From JAVBOW01 sp031550125 (GTDB taxonomy: Bacteria; Bacteroidota; Bacteroidia; Bacteroidales; Rikenellaceae): a DNA stretch of 64,000 nt. The position numbers and the translations under genes are program-made. Location: positions 20,150 through 84,149 of the forward strand of contig JAVBOW010000006.1 of the NCBI GenBank assembly GCA_031550125.1. Direction: 5' to 3'. The notes under the pieces are model-generated. The model made no database searches. It worked only from the letters and a program-made list of their open reading frames with translations, and was not told the DNA's origin. Positions 14,283 to 23,632 of this stretch are shown in pieces (within the stretch, counting starts at the first letter, position 1; every line of letters begins with the position of its first letter).

Positions 14283-15290
14283 ATGAATGAATTGCGAGGG
14301 CGCAGTTTTCTCGACTTGTTGGATTTCGCCCCCAACCATATTGAATACCTCCTTGACCTTGCCGCCAGGCTCAAGGCCGACAAACGGGCCGGCCGTGAGC
14401 GCAAGTTGCTCGAAGGCCGCAATATAGCCCTTATATTCGAGAAGGATTCCACCCGCACGCGTTGCGCCTTCGAGGTTGCCGCCGCCGATCAGGGCGCGCG
14501 TACCACCTATATAGGTCCCACGGGTTCGCAAATGGGCAAAAAGGAGACGGTGAAAGATACGGCCAGGGTGTTGGGCCGCATGTACGACGCCATAGAGTAC
14601 CGAGGCTACGGCCAGTGCGTGGCCGAGGAGCTGGCCGCATGGGCCGGCGTGCCTGTGTGGAACGGTTTGACGACCGAGTCGCACCCCACGCAGGTGTTGG
14701 CCGATTTTCTGACAATGCGCGAGCATGGCGGCAAGCCGCTCAGCGATATGAGTTTCTGTTTTATCGGCGACGCGCGTAACAACGTAGCCAATTCGCTTAT
14801 GGAGGGCGCTGCGCTTATGGGGATGGATTTTCGTACTATCTCCCCCGCGGTTTGCGCGCCGGACGCCGCCCTTGCCGACCGTTGCCGGGCCGTCGCCGAG
14901 CGCACGGGCGGACGCATAACCCTCACCGAGGATATAGCCGAGGGTGTTGCCGGGTGCGACTTCATCTACACCGACGTGTGGGTGTCTATGGGCGAGCCTG
15001 CCGAGGAGTGGGACGTACGCATAGCCCTGCTGGCCCCTTACCAGGTGAACGCGGCGCTGATGAAAGCCTCGGGCAATCCCGATGTCCGGTTTATGCACTG
15101 CCTGCCCGCCTTCCATAACGACCGCACCGAGGTCTCGGCCCATATAAGGCGTCGTTTCGGGATATCCCAAATGGAGGTCACCGAAGAGGTTTTCGAATCG
15201 CCAGCCTCGATAGTGTTCGATCAGGCTGAGAATAAGTTGCACACAGTAAAAGCCCTTATGGCGGCCACCTTAGGAAAGGAAGATTACTAA
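14283..15290 (+). CDS. argF: ornithine carbamoyltransferase
   Basis: 335 residues; transfers carbamoyl from carbamoyl phosphate to ornithine to give citrulline (arginine synthesis). Signatures: STRTR (carbamoyl phosphate binding), HPTQVLADF, and HCLPAFHND near the C-terminus, all of the ordinary OTC type. Many Bacteroides instead use a succinylornithine transcarbamylase, whose carbamoyl-phosphate region differs; this one reads like the E. coli enzyme. A TTG nine bases upstream keeps the frame, but ATG 14283 fits the promoter. No other arginine genes are adjacent. Confidence 0.93.
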   Translation: MNELRGRSFLDLLDFAPNHIEYLLDLAARLKADKRAGRERKLLEGRNIALIFEKDSTRTRCAFEVAAADQGARTTYIGPTGSQMGKKETVKDTARVLGRMYDAIEYRGYGQCVAEELAAWAGVPVWNGLTTESHPTQVLADFLTMREHGGKPLSDMSFCFIGDARNNVANSLMEGAALMGMDFRTISPAVCAPDAALADRCRAVAERTGGRITLTEDIAEGVAGCDFIYTDVWVSMGEPAEEWDVRIALLAPYQVNAALMKASGNPDVRFMHCLPAFHNDRTEVSAHIRRRFGISQMEVTEEVFESPASIVFDQAENKLHTVKALMAATLGKEDY

Positions 15291-15304
15291 CCTTGTCATA
15301 TAAA

Positions 15305-16135
15305 ATGGATAAAAAGAAGATTTACCCCAATTTAGGAGACCTTGCGGCCATAATCGGCGTGTTTGCCGTCGTTTCGCTTGCCGGCGGGATATTGCTGGCT
15401 CCGTTGATGCTCGCAGGCGTTTCGAAAGAGCTGCTTTCATTCCTTTGCTCGTTGATTTTTATGCCTGTGACGATCTACACCATACTTTATATCCGTCGCG
15501 GGCGTACGGGACGGGGATGGGAACTCGACTTCGGCTTCTCGTTCAAGGCGGGCTGGGTTCCGGTGTTGCTGTGGGGCCTGGTGCTGATGGCCGCCATAAC
15601 GACCGTCATCGAGCCGCTGCTGATGTTGTTTCCCCGTAGCTGGTTCGAATATCTGAACGGCCTGATAGGTAAGGGAGCGTGGGCTTTTATGACCGTCGTC
15701 GTCCTGGCTCCTGTTTTCGAGGAGACGCTCTTCCGCGGCGTGGTGCAGACATCGGCCGTCAGGCGAAACGGGCCTTTTGCCGGGATATTGATATCGTCGG
15801 CCGTCTTCGCCGTCATCCATTTCATCCCCATGCAAGTCATCAACGCGTTTTTCGCCGGCATCGTGCTGGGGTACATCTATTACAAGACCCGCTCGCTGGT
15901 TCCGGTGATTTTGCTGCACGCCGCCAATAATTTAGCCTCCTATGTGCTTATGTCGTTCGACGACGGCTCCAACCCATTCGGGTCGTTGCGCGTGGCATTG
16001 GGCGACGACCGACTGTATTACGCCGTTTACGGCGCGTCGGCCCTGCTGGTGGTTTTCGGCGCTTTTTATATCTGGAAAGGATTGAAGGAAAAAGGCATTC
16101 CCGCGCCGCATTTGGATAATAAAGACGGCGATTAG
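15305..16135 (+). CDS. CPBP-family intramembrane metalloprotease
   Basis: About 276 residues from ATG 15305, 14 bases past argF. Eight or so hydrophobic helices. The CPBP (Abi) motifs are present: EETLFRG at about 140 (glutamates of motif 1), HFIPMQ (His of motif 2) and HAANN near 205. Members include the CAAX prenyl protease Rce1 and bacteriocin self-immunity proteins; the substrate here is not known. Probably read through from argF, since no terminator separates them. Confidence 0.85.
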   Translation: MDKKKIYPNLGDLAAIIGVFAVVSLAGGILLAPLMLAGVSKELLSFLCSLIFMPVTIYTILYIRRGRTGRGWELDFGFSFKAGWVPVLLWGLVLMAAITTVIEPLLMLFPRSWFEYLNGLIGKGAWAFMTVVVLAPVFEETLFRGVVQTSAVRRNGPFAGILISSAVFAVIHFIPMQVINAFFAGIVLGYIYYKTRSLVPVILLHAANNLASYVLMSFDDGSNPFGSLRVALGDDRLYYAVYGASALLVVFGAFYIWKGLKEKGIPAPHLDNKDGD

Positions 16136-16157
16136 CCGTTTTCTTTAGAAATTGTAT

Positions 16158-16165
16158 TAAATTTG
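16158..16165 (+). promoter_or_regulatory. -7 box TAAATTTG
   Basis: Eight bases upstream of ATG 16174 of the surA-region operon; the start point would fall at or near the start codon. The -33 element is weak. Confidence 0.4.
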
Positions 16166-16173
16166 CGATCCGG

Positions 16174-17028
16174 ATGCGTCGTAAATTACGGTTCTATATG
16201 GTATTTCTGCTCCCCGTGCTGTTTCTCGGCACGGGGTGCCGCGATTTTTCCACTCCCTTTTGGGGCGACAAGTTGGTGGCCAGGGTGGGGGATAAGGAGC
16301 TTTACCAGTCTGAAATAGGGCTGTTGCTACCTCTGGGGACGACCCCGGAGGACAGTTTGGCGTTGCTGGAGGCCTATGTGGACGTGTGGGTCAAAAAACA
16401 GCTCAAGATACAGGAGTCGGAGCGCCTTTTCGAGTCGAGCGTTCCCGAGATCGACCGCATGGTAGAGGAGTACCGCGCCTCGCTGTTGGGCATGAGGCTC
16501 GACAACCACTACGCGTCAAAGAACACCGATACCACATTCACGGCCGCCGAAATAGCCGGTTATTACGCAGATAACAGGAACGACTTTATTTTAGACCGCG
16601 ACATAGTGAGGGGGAGGATAGTGAAATTCCCCGACAACTCGCGCCAGAAAGGCCGCCTGAGGGAACTCATACGCGGAAGCGGCGCGGAACAATACGGCGA
16701 CTTCAAAGACATATGCCTGAAAAACGGTTTCGAAGTGAGGGAATACGATTCATGGACTGATCTTTCCGATTTCCTGTCCGGCCTGCCCGCCTCCGGACGC
16801 GCCATAGGCGGCGGCGAGGTGCAGGAGCTGCACGGCAACGACGATATATGGCTCGTATATGTTTCCGATATGAAATCCAAAGGCGACGTACAACCGTTGG
16901 AGAGGGTGGAGGGGATGATAACTCGCATCCTGGCCAACCGACGCCGCTGCGAAACCATCCGCTCCTATGAAGACAGCCTCTACCGGGCGGCGATAGCCAA
17001 TAAATCGATAGTAATAAAAACAGAATAA
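16174..17028 (+). CDS. lipoprotein with SurA-like N-terminal region, no PPIase domain
   Basis: 284 residues with a lipoprotein signal (LLPVLFLGTGC). The body resembles the chaperone part of SurA/PpiD-type proteins: KLVARVGDKELYQSEI at the start, a helical middle, and a C-terminal helix, but I see no parvulin catalytic repeat. Its TAA overlaps the ATG of the surA-like gene by one base (TAATG), so the two are coupled. A role in folding or ferrying outer-membrane proteins is inferred from context with surA and the OstA-like gene. Confidence 0.7.
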   Translation: MRRKLRFYMVFLLPVLFLGTGCRDFSTPFWGDKLVARVGDKELYQSEIGLLLPLGTTPEDSLALLEAYVDVWVKKQLKIQESERLFESSVPEIDRMVEEYRASLLGMRLDNHYASKNTDTTFTAAEIAGYYADNRNDFILDRDIVRGRIVKFPDNSRQKGRLRELIRGSGAEQYGDFKDICLKNGFEVREYDSWTDLSDFLSGLPASGRAIGGGEVQELHGNDDIWLVYVSDMKSKGDVQPLERVEGMITRILANRRRCETIRSYEDSLYRAAIANKSIVIKTE

Positions 17029-18437
17029 TGGCCCTGATGAAAAAAACGGTCGCCCTGGCGCTGGCTCTGTGCGCCCTGATAAATTTAAAGGCTCAGGACG
17101 CTCCCCAGGGACGTTTCATTGCCGACCAGATAGTAGCCGTCGTAGGCGGATCGGCTATCTTCTACTCCGAGATCAAAGAATACGCCGACCAACTGCAGCA
17201 GGATCGTCGCCAGAAGAACTACACGTCGGACCGCGACCCCGTAAACGAAGCGCTGGAAGGCCTGATGATACAGAAACTCCTTTACAACCAAGCCCTGGTG
17301 GACTCCGTGGAGGTGAATAAATCGGGTGTCGACCAGATGGTTGAGGAGAACGTCAGGGAGATGATCCGCCAGAAAGGCTCTGTCGCCGCCCTCGAGGCGT
17401 TCTATAAAAAACCGGTCTACGAAATACGCGACGACCTGACCCGCCGCGTGACAGAGGTACGCACTGCGCAAACCATGCAGAGCCAATTGGAGAGCAAAGT
17501 TGCCGTCACCCCCGGCGAGGTCAACCGTTTCTACCGCTCCTTCGGTAAGGACAGCCTGCCGCTGGTCCCCGACCAGTATGTATATGCGCAGATAACCAAA
17601 TTTCCCGCGTCGCTTGCGTTGGCCAAACAGCGCACGCGCGAGAGGATGATCGAATTCCGCGAGCGCATCCTCGCCGGAGCTCGCTTCGAGGTCCTCGCCC
17701 GCGCCTATTCGGTGGACGGGGCTTCGGCCATACGCGGCGGCGAGATGGATGCCATGCGCAAAGACCAGTTCGTCGCCCCCTTCGCCGAGGCCCTGGCGCG
17801 CCTCAAACCCGGGCAGGTGTCGGAAGTGGTGGAGACCGAATACGGATACCACATCATACAACTGATAAGCAAGGACGGCGACCTCTACCGCTGCCGCCAC
17901 ATATTGCTACGCCCCACCTTCACCGTCGAGGAGCTGATGGCGACAACAAATTCGCTCGACTCGCTGGCCCGCGTCATACGCGCCGGGGAGACGACGTTCG
18001 AGAAGGCCGCCGCCGAACATTCCGACGACAAGTACTCGAAACTCAACGGCGGCGTGGTAAGCAACCACGATATAATAGAGCATTACAACGCCTACGACGC
18101 CGGTCTTACCAGCACCCGATTCAAACGCGAGGATATAATGCCCGAAAAGGACGCTCCGAAGATCATCGCCCTCAAACCCGGCGAAATATCGGCGGCATTC
18201 ATGACCACCGACCTTAAAGGCAACGAACTCGGCAAGATAGTGAAACTGCTGAGCGTGATCCCCACCCACACGGCCAATATAAACGATGATTATCTCGACC
18301 TGGAGCGCATGGCCCTGCAGGCAAAGCAGGATAAGGAGTTCAACAAATGGCTCGACGATAAGATCGCGACCATGTACATCCGCATCGACCCTGCTTTCCA
18401 TTCGGATCAGTTCGAGAATAAGAATTGGCTTAAGTAA
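17028..18437 (+). CDS. surA: periplasmic peptidyl-prolyl isomerase SurA
   Basis: 469 residues, signal peptide (KKTVALALALCALINLKAQ), start at ATG 17028 or 17037. The SurA N-terminal domain runs to about 170 (ADQIVAVVGGSAIFYSEI). Two parvulin-type PPIC domains follow: the first about 180-290 (ARAYSVDGASAIRGGEMD, then VVETEYGYHIIQL), the second from about 290 (CRHILLRP, then AAEHSDDKYSKLNGG). It assists folding of outer-membrane barrels. Its neighbours, a SurA-like lipoprotein and an OstA-like protein, form an envelope-assembly run. Confidence 0.92.
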   Translation: MALMKKTVALALALCALINLKAQDAPQGRFIADQIVAVVGGSAIFYSEIKEYADQLQQDRRQKNYTSDRDPVNEALEGLMIQKLLYNQALVDSVEVNKSGVDQMVEENVREMIRQKGSVAALEAFYKKPVYEIRDDLTRRVTEVRTAQTMQSQLESKVAVTPGEVNRFYRSFGKDSLPLVPDQYVYAQITKFPASLALAKQRTRERMIEFRERILAGARFEVLARAYSVDGASAIRGGEMDAMRKDQFVAPFAEALARLKPGQVSEVVETEYGYHIIQLISKDGDLYRCRHILLRPTFTVEELMATTNSLDSLARVIRAGETTFEKAAAEHSDDKYSKLNGGVVSNHDIIEHYNAYDAGLTSTRFKREDIMPEKDAPKIIALKPGEISAAFMTTDLKGNELGKIVKLLSVIPTHTANINDDYLDLERMALQAKQDKEFNKWLDDKIATMYIRIDPAFHSDQFENKNWLK

Positions 18438-18461
18438 CGGCGTTTACGAAATCCCGGCAAA

Positions 18462-20900
18462 ATGTACAGGAGGTTTTTAGCAGGTGCGATAGTTATCCTT
18501 GCGCTGTGGAGCGTCCTCGGCGCATCGGGCAGCCGTCTCGACCAACAGCCTCCCGTGACCATCCGCAACCGCCAATCGCCGGTAGCCCAGCCGCAATCCC
18601 AACCGCAGCCCGCAGCTAAACCTGCAGCTAAACCCTCGGCTCAACCCGCCCCGCCTGAAACTGCGCCCGCCACGGATAAACCTGTGCGCAGGGGTCTTCC
18701 CCTTGCCCCGGCTACAGCCACGGCTCCCGGCGGCGGTACGCGCCGCGTTGTCGATTTCGAGGCCGACGCCATGCAGTCACTCAAGATACCGGGGGAGGAG
18801 AACGCCCTGAGTTTGTCGGGCAAAGTAATATTCTACCATAACGGCGCTACGATAACGTGCGACAGTGCGGTGCGTTATAGCGAGAAACGCATGGAGTGTT
18901 TCCGTAACGTGGTGATAAACAAGCAGACCACATATGTCTACGGCGACAGGGCCGACTACAACGGCGAAATAAACGTGGCCAACGTCTACGCCCCTATAAT
19001 CAAGATAGTGGACCAGGACGCTGTGATGTACACCTACGAATTCTCTTTCAACACCCAGAAAAGCATAGGGACATTCGGCGGCGGCGGGACGGCCAGACAG
19101 AAGGACAACCTTATGGAGTCGCACCGCGGCTATTATCATACCGACACCCGCACGCTGGTGTGCGTGGACGCGGTGGAAATGCGCAACGACGATTACCGCA
19201 TAAAATCCGACTCGCTCTCCTACAACATGGATACCGAGGTGGCCGAATTCTATGTGCCGTCGCTGATATGGAACCGTAACGGCGAGATACTCAGCGCCGA
19301 CCGCGGTAGTTATGACCGCCACGTCTCCACCTACCATTTCACCAGCGAGGCCTACGTTATAAATAAAGAGCAGGAATTGTGGGCCGACACCCTGCATTAC
19401 AACAGTCTTACCGAGGATGCCGAGTTGCACCGAAACATCCAGATACGCGACGAGGGCCACCACGTCATATCTTTCGGCGATTACGGCCTCTATTGGGGTA
19501 AACGGCAGGAGGCCATGCTCACGCTGGATCCGTCGGCGCTCAGCTTCGATCCGCAGCAGAGGGAGGATACGCTTTATGTGCGCTCCGATTCCATGTTCCT
19601 TTATACGGTCAACCGCCGTGACGCCGAGACGGTCAAGGAACTTTCCGAAGAGAACCGCGAGGCGTCGGAAGAGCTGATAGTCCCGCAGGCGAAGCAAAGC
19701 CACGTCGGCCACGAACATCATCCGGCCGATTCGCTCGCCGCAGGCTGCGACAGCCTGCATGCGTCCGACCCGGGTCTGAGGCATGTGGAGCGTACCGTGG
19801 CGCTTGCGGATACCGTCGGCGAATTCAGGAGCGCCGCCGAAAACCTCGACAGCGGAGCTGGCGACAACCTAAGCCCCAAAGAGCGGCGGCGTATAGAAAG
19901 GGAACGCAAACGCCTGGAGGACGAAGCACGCAAAGCCCTTAAAAAGAGCCAGAAAGATGCGGCTAAAGGCAAACCTGCCGTGGAGGTGAGAACAACGCCT
20001 GCACCGGCGCACTCCGATTCCGTGGCCCGGACGGCCGCTCTGCGCGCCGATTCGCTCGCCGCCGCAACCAGGGCCGACAGCCTGCTCAAAGCAAATAACA
20101 GGCAGATAGACTCGCTGCTTACGGAAGGAGAAACGGGCAAACAGGACTCCATGGTACGCGTGGTGCGGGCTTACCGTAACGTCAAGATGTTCCGGACCGA
20201 CTTCCAGGCGGTGTGCGATTCGCTGGTGGCCTTCTCGATGGACTCGACGGCCCACATGTATATCAATCCGGTGATGTGGAACGGGGCCAACCAGATAAAA
20301 TCGGATGTGGTGGACATCTATTCCGCCAACCAACAGCTTACGAAAGCCGTCTTTACAGGGACTCCCATAATGAGTTCGGAGGCGGACAGCGAACATTACA
20401 ACCAGATAAAGGGCAAGACGATAGAGGCGCTGTTCAGGGAGAATGAGATTTACCGCGTAAACGTCGACGGCAACGGCCAGACGCTCTACTATATGAGCGA
20501 GGAGGACTCTCTGGGCAACGTAAGCCTTACCGGTTTCCTGGTGGTGGAGTGTGCCGTCATACGTTTCGATATAGCCAACCGCGAGGTGGAGGGCATAACG
20601 TGGATAACCCGGCCTGTTTTCTCCGTCTATCCGCTCGATAAGATCCCTGCCGACCAACCTCAGGAGCTTCCCGGCTTCGTATGGGAAGCCCACCGCAAAC
20701 CTTCCAGGGAAGAGGTGTTCGGCCGCGCCATAAAATCCACCCGCAGGGAGGCCTACGAAAAGATGCCGAAACCGGAATTCCCGATAACGGACACGATACG
20801 CAAACACCTGGAAGAGATGGAGCGCATAGGCGCCTGGCGCGACCGCAACGACGTGCTTACGCCGCAAACGCTGGAATTCATCCGTTCGTTGGGATATTAA
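18462..20900 (+). CDS. OstA/LptA-like protein (812 aa)
   Basis: N-terminal signal or anchor (FLAGAIVILALWSVLGASG), a Pro/Ala/Gln-rich linker (about 35-80), then a long LptA/OstA beta-rich domain from about 90 to 390 with repeated short strands (VIFYHNGATITCDSAVRYSE). Residues about 430-590 are charged and Ser/Asp/Ala-rich with a coiled-coil-like stretch, and a second OstA-like block follows (AYRNVKMFRTDF, VVDIYSANQQL). Far longer than E. coli LptA (185 aa), but this large form is common in Bacteroidetes. Probably part of the lipopolysaccharide transport bridge, working with LptD encoded at 37983. Confidence 0.8.
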   Translation: MYRRFLAGAIVILALWSVLGASGSRLDQQPPVTIRNRQSPVAQPQSQPQPAAKPAAKPSAQPAPPETAPATDKPVRRGLPLAPATATAPGGGTRRVVDFEADAMQSLKIPGEENALSLSGKVIFYHNGATITCDSAVRYSEKRMECFRNVVINKQTTYVYGDRADYNGEINVANVYAPIIKIVDQDAVMYTYEFSFNTQKSIGTFGGGGTARQKDNLMESHRGYYHTDTRTLVCVDAVEMRNDDYRIKSDSLSYNMDTEVAEFYVPSLIWNRNGEILSADRGSYDRHVSTYHFTSEAYVINKEQELWADTLHYNSLTEDAELHRNIQIRDEGHHVISFGDYGLYWGKRQEAMLTLDPSALSFDPQQREDTLYVRSDSMFLYTVNRRDAETVKELSEENREASEELIVPQAKQSHVGHEHHPADSLAAGCDSLHASDPGLRHVERTVALADTVGEFRSAAENLDSGAGDNLSPKERRRIERERKRLEDEARKALKKSQKDAAKGKPAVEVRTTPAPAHSDSVARTAALRADSLAAATRADSLLKANNRQIDSLLTEGETGKQDSMVRVVRAYRNVKMFRTDFQAVCDSLVAFSMDSTAHMYINPVMWNGANQIKSDVVDIYSANQQLTKAVFTGTPIMSSEADSEHYNQIKGKTIEALFRENEIYRVNVDGNGQTLYYMSEEDSLGNVSLTGFLVVECAVIRFDIANREVEGITWITRPVFSVYPLDKIPADQPQELPGFVWEAHRKPSREEVFGRAIKSTRREAYEKMPKPEFPITDTIRKHLEEMERIGAWRDRNDVLTPQTLEFIRSLGY

Positions 20901-20979
20901 AAGCGGGTAATTCTTATCTCCCGCCTCAGAAAGCGCCCTCGGACAACTTGGAAATAAAATTTTAATAAGTTTGCCGGAA

Positions 20980-21627
20980 GTGGCAAGGAAAACCTTCATA
21001 CTCACTGTCTGTTTGCTGTGCGCCTCCGCCGCGGCGCGCGCCCTGTCGCCCGTCGAATACGGGGTGTCGGCCGGGGCGGGTTGGCGGAACATGGGCATGG
21101 ATGGCACACGTGCGGGGATATATTCCCTGTCGGCCGATCCTCGGATGGGATTCTTTTGCGGAATAGCCTCGCGCATCACCCTGCCTTGGTTCCATATACA
21201 GACGGAGATAAACTATGTCGCGGCCCGCTACCGCCTTACCGCCGCCCCGCCGCCAGGGCAGGGTGCGGCAAGCGCCTCCACCGTAAGGATGGGCTTCGTG
21301 GAAGCGCCTGTGTTGTTGGGGTATAAGGTGGGCTTCATACGCCTGCAGGCCGGGCCGGTCTTCAATCTTATGGCGGAAACGTCGGTGTCTGCGCCGCGCA
21401 GCGTTTCGGCGGGGCAGTCGCCTCCCGCACATATGGTGATGTGCCGTATGCCTGCCGTCGGATATGCCGCCGGAATAGCGGCCGACATATCGAACGTTAG
21501 CTTTACGCTCCGCTACGGCGGTCAATTCGCCGAACCCGTGCAGACCGTGGGCATAGGCGGGGAGCGCGGCGTGAATGTGAAAACCGCAATGCGCGCCTGG
21601 TCGCTGGGCGTGGGAATATATTTTTAG
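20980..21627 (+). CDS. outer-membrane beta-barrel protein (hypothetical)
   Basis: About 215 residues. No ATG is available: candidates are TTG 20971 and GTG 20980; the GTG puts the signal peptide (TFILTVCLLCASAAARA) at the N-terminus. The body alternates short amphipathic strands with glycine and aromatic residues (YGVSAGAGWRNMGMDG, FHIQTEINYVAARYRL) and ends in FSLGVGIYF-like aromatic strands, typical of small eight-stranded barrels. A TAAGTTTG box at 20966-20973 would start transcription almost at the GTG. Function unknown. phoH follows after eight bases. Confidence 0.65.
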   Translation: MARKTFILTVCLLCASAAARALSPVEYGVSAGAGWRNMGMDGTRAGIYSLSADPRMGFFCGIASRITLPWFHIQTEINYVAARYRLTAAPPPGQGAASASTVRMGFVEAPVLLGYKVGFIRLQAGPVFNLMAETSVSAPRSVSAGQSPPAHMVMCRMPAVGYAAGIAADISNVSFTLRYGGQFAEPVQTVGIGGERGVNVKTAMRAWSLGVGIYF

Positions 21628-21635
21628 CTGTACGA

Positions 21636-22589
21636 ATGACAGAGATAACCATAACCCTCGAAGGGATAGACCCGTCCGAACTCTACGGGACTGCGGACGC
21701 CAACTGGACGCAAATAAGATCCTATTTTCCGAAATTACACGTGGTGGCCCGCGGCCACACCGTCAAAGTGTCCGGCAGCCAGGATGATGCGTCGGCTTTC
21801 GAGCGTAAGTTGAACGCTCTGACGGAGTATCGGGCCAAATACGGACACATATCCAAAGAGGTGATAACTCAGATTTACGAAGGGGCGTCGGCGATGCCGG
21901 AACCTCCCGTGGACAAGGACGTCATACTCTATGGCAACGGCGGCAACATGGTCCGCGCCCGTACGGTGAATCAGCAGCGCCTCGTGCAGCTGTCGGAAGA
22001 CCACGACCTGCTTTTCGCCGTAGGCCCGGCGGGTTCTGGCAAGACGTATACAGCCATAGCCCTTGCCGTCAGGGCGCTGAAGAACAAAGAGGTCAAGCGC
22101 ATCATACTCACCCGTCCGGCGGTAGAGGCGGGCGAGAAGCTCGGCTTCCTTCCCGGCGACATGAAGGATAAACTCGATCCCTACCTGCAGCCCCTCTACG
22201 ATGCCCTGCACGATATGATCCCGCAGGCTAAACTCATCAAACTCGTGGAGGAGGGCGCGGTGCAGATAGCTCCGCTGGCTTATATGAGGGGTCGTACGCT
22301 GGACAACGCCTTCGTAATCCTCGACGAGGCGCAGAACACCACGCTGGCGCAGATAAAAATGTTCCTCACGCGCATGGGCCGCAGCGCCAAATTCATCGTG
22401 ACGGGCGACGCGACGCAGATCGACCTGCCGCGCCGCTCCGACTCGGGCCTTGTGCCGGTGCTGGGCATGCTCGCAGGCATAGAGGGCATAGGCATAGTCG
22501 AGTTCGACAAACGCGACATAATCCGCCACCCGCTGGTAAAACATATAGTACACGCATTCGATAACCATAATACACCGGAAAATGAATAA
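21636..22589 (+). CDS. phoH: PhoH-family ATPase
   Basis: 317 residues. Small N-terminal domain (about 1-95), then the PhoH ATPase domain with Walker A GPAGSGKT at about 130, ILTRPAVEAGEKLGFLPG, and Walker B FVILDEAQNTT, followed by TGDATQIDLP. PhoH proteins are RNA-associated ATPases related to superfamily 1 helicases; in many bacteria they cluster with ybeY and are tied to rRNA maturation. Here the neighbour is purC, which it overlaps by eight bases, so the two are translationally linked. Confidence 0.93.
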   Translation: MTEITITLEGIDPSELYGTADANWTQIRSYFPKLHVVARGHTVKVSGSQDDASAFERKLNALTEYRAKYGHISKEVITQIYEGASAMPEPPVDKDVILYGNGGNMVRARTVNQQRLVQLSEDHDLLFAVGPAGSGKTYTAIALAVRALKNKEVKRIILTRPAVEAGEKLGFLPGDMKDKLDPYLQPLYDALHDMIPQAKLIKLVEEGAVQIAPLAYMRGRTLDNAFVILDEAQNTTLAQIKMFLTRMGRSAKFIVTGDATQIDLPRRSDSGLVPVLGMLAGIEGIGIVEFDKRDIIRHPLVKHIVHAFDNHNTPENE

Positions 22590-23535
22590 AGCAGTTACCG
22601 CAACCGACTTCCTCTTCGATGGTCAAAAGAGCCGCTACGTTGGGAAAGTACGCGACGTCTACGATATCGACGGACGCCTTTTGGCTATGGTCGTTACGGA
22701 TCGCATCTCGGCCTTCGACGTCGTGCTACCCAAAGGTATTCCCTGTAAAGGACAGGTGCTTAATCAGATAGCCTCGCGCTTTCTGGACGCTACGGCAGAC
22801 ATATGCCCCAACTGGAAGATAGCCTCGCCCGATCCGATGGTTACGGTGGGGTACCGCTGCGATCCGTTTCCTGTGGAGATGGTAGTAAGGGGCTACCTTA
22901 CGGGCAGCTCGTGGAGGGATTATAAGGCAGGCGCGCGGTCGATATGCGGGGTGACTCTCCCGGACGGCATGCGCGAACACGAGCGTTTCCCGCATCCTGT
23001 AATCACTCCGACCACCAAGGCCGAGTTGGGCCTGCACGACGAAAATATATCCCGCGAGCAGATAATAGCCCAGGGCCTTGTGAGCGAGGACGATTACGCG
23101 CAGCTGGAAAAATATACGCTGGCGCTGTTCGCCCGAGGCACGGAGATGGCCGCCAGGCAGGGGCTGATCCTTGTCGACACCAAGTATGAATTCGGTAAAC
23201 TCGACGGAGAGATACGCCTCATAGACGAGATCCACACCCCGGACAGCTCCCGCTATTTCTATGCCGACGGCTACGAAGAACGTTTTGCCCGGGGCGAGCA
23301 GCAGCGCCAACTGTCCAAGGAGTTCGTCCGCGAATGGCTCATGGAGAACGGATTCCAGGGCAGGGCGGGGGAGGCCGCGCCAGAAATGACCGACGCGTTT
23401 GTCAATAGCGTAACGGAACGTTATATAGAACTTTACGAGCATATCACCGGTGAGAAGTTCGTGTACGCCGATACTGCCGATATCCCCGGCCGCATAGAGA
23501 ACAACACCAAAAACATGCTGGCCCGCTTGCTATAA
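22582..23535 (+). CDS. purC: phosphoribosylaminoimidazole-succinocarboxamide synthase (SAICAR synthetase)
   Basis: 317 residues, the longer form of the enzyme. It joins CAIR and aspartate with ATP to form SAICAR in purine synthesis. Seen: KSRYVGKVRDVYDI near the start (ATP-binding loop), VTDRISAFDVVLPKGIP, the substrate motif VVRGYLTGSSW, and LIDEIHTPDSSRYF near residue 215. Complete. Starts within the 3' end of phoH. Downstream, a 6-bp GCAGGC/GCCTGC hairpin near 23572-23590 may be a weak terminator before pepD. Confidence 0.97.
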   Translation: MNKAVTATDFLFDGQKSRYVGKVRDVYDIDGRLLAMVVTDRISAFDVVLPKGIPCKGQVLNQIASRFLDATADICPNWKIASPDPMVTVGYRCDPFPVEMVVRGYLTGSSWRDYKAGARSICGVTLPDGMREHERFPHPVITPTTKAELGLHDENISREQIIAQGLVSEDDYAQLEKYTLALFARGTEMAARQGLILVDTKYEFGKLDGEIRLIDEIHTPDSSRYFYADGYEERFARGEQQRQLSKEFVREWLMENGFQGRAGEAAPEMTDAFVNSVTERYIELYEHITGEKFVYADTADIPGRIENNTKNMLARLL

Positions 23536-23632
23536 CCGGAAAATTTGTTTAATTTTACGAATGGGTCGGCGCAGCAGGCGTCAGCCTGCCGGGTCTCGCG
23601 ACGAACGCCGGTAAACTTTAAAAACAACGATT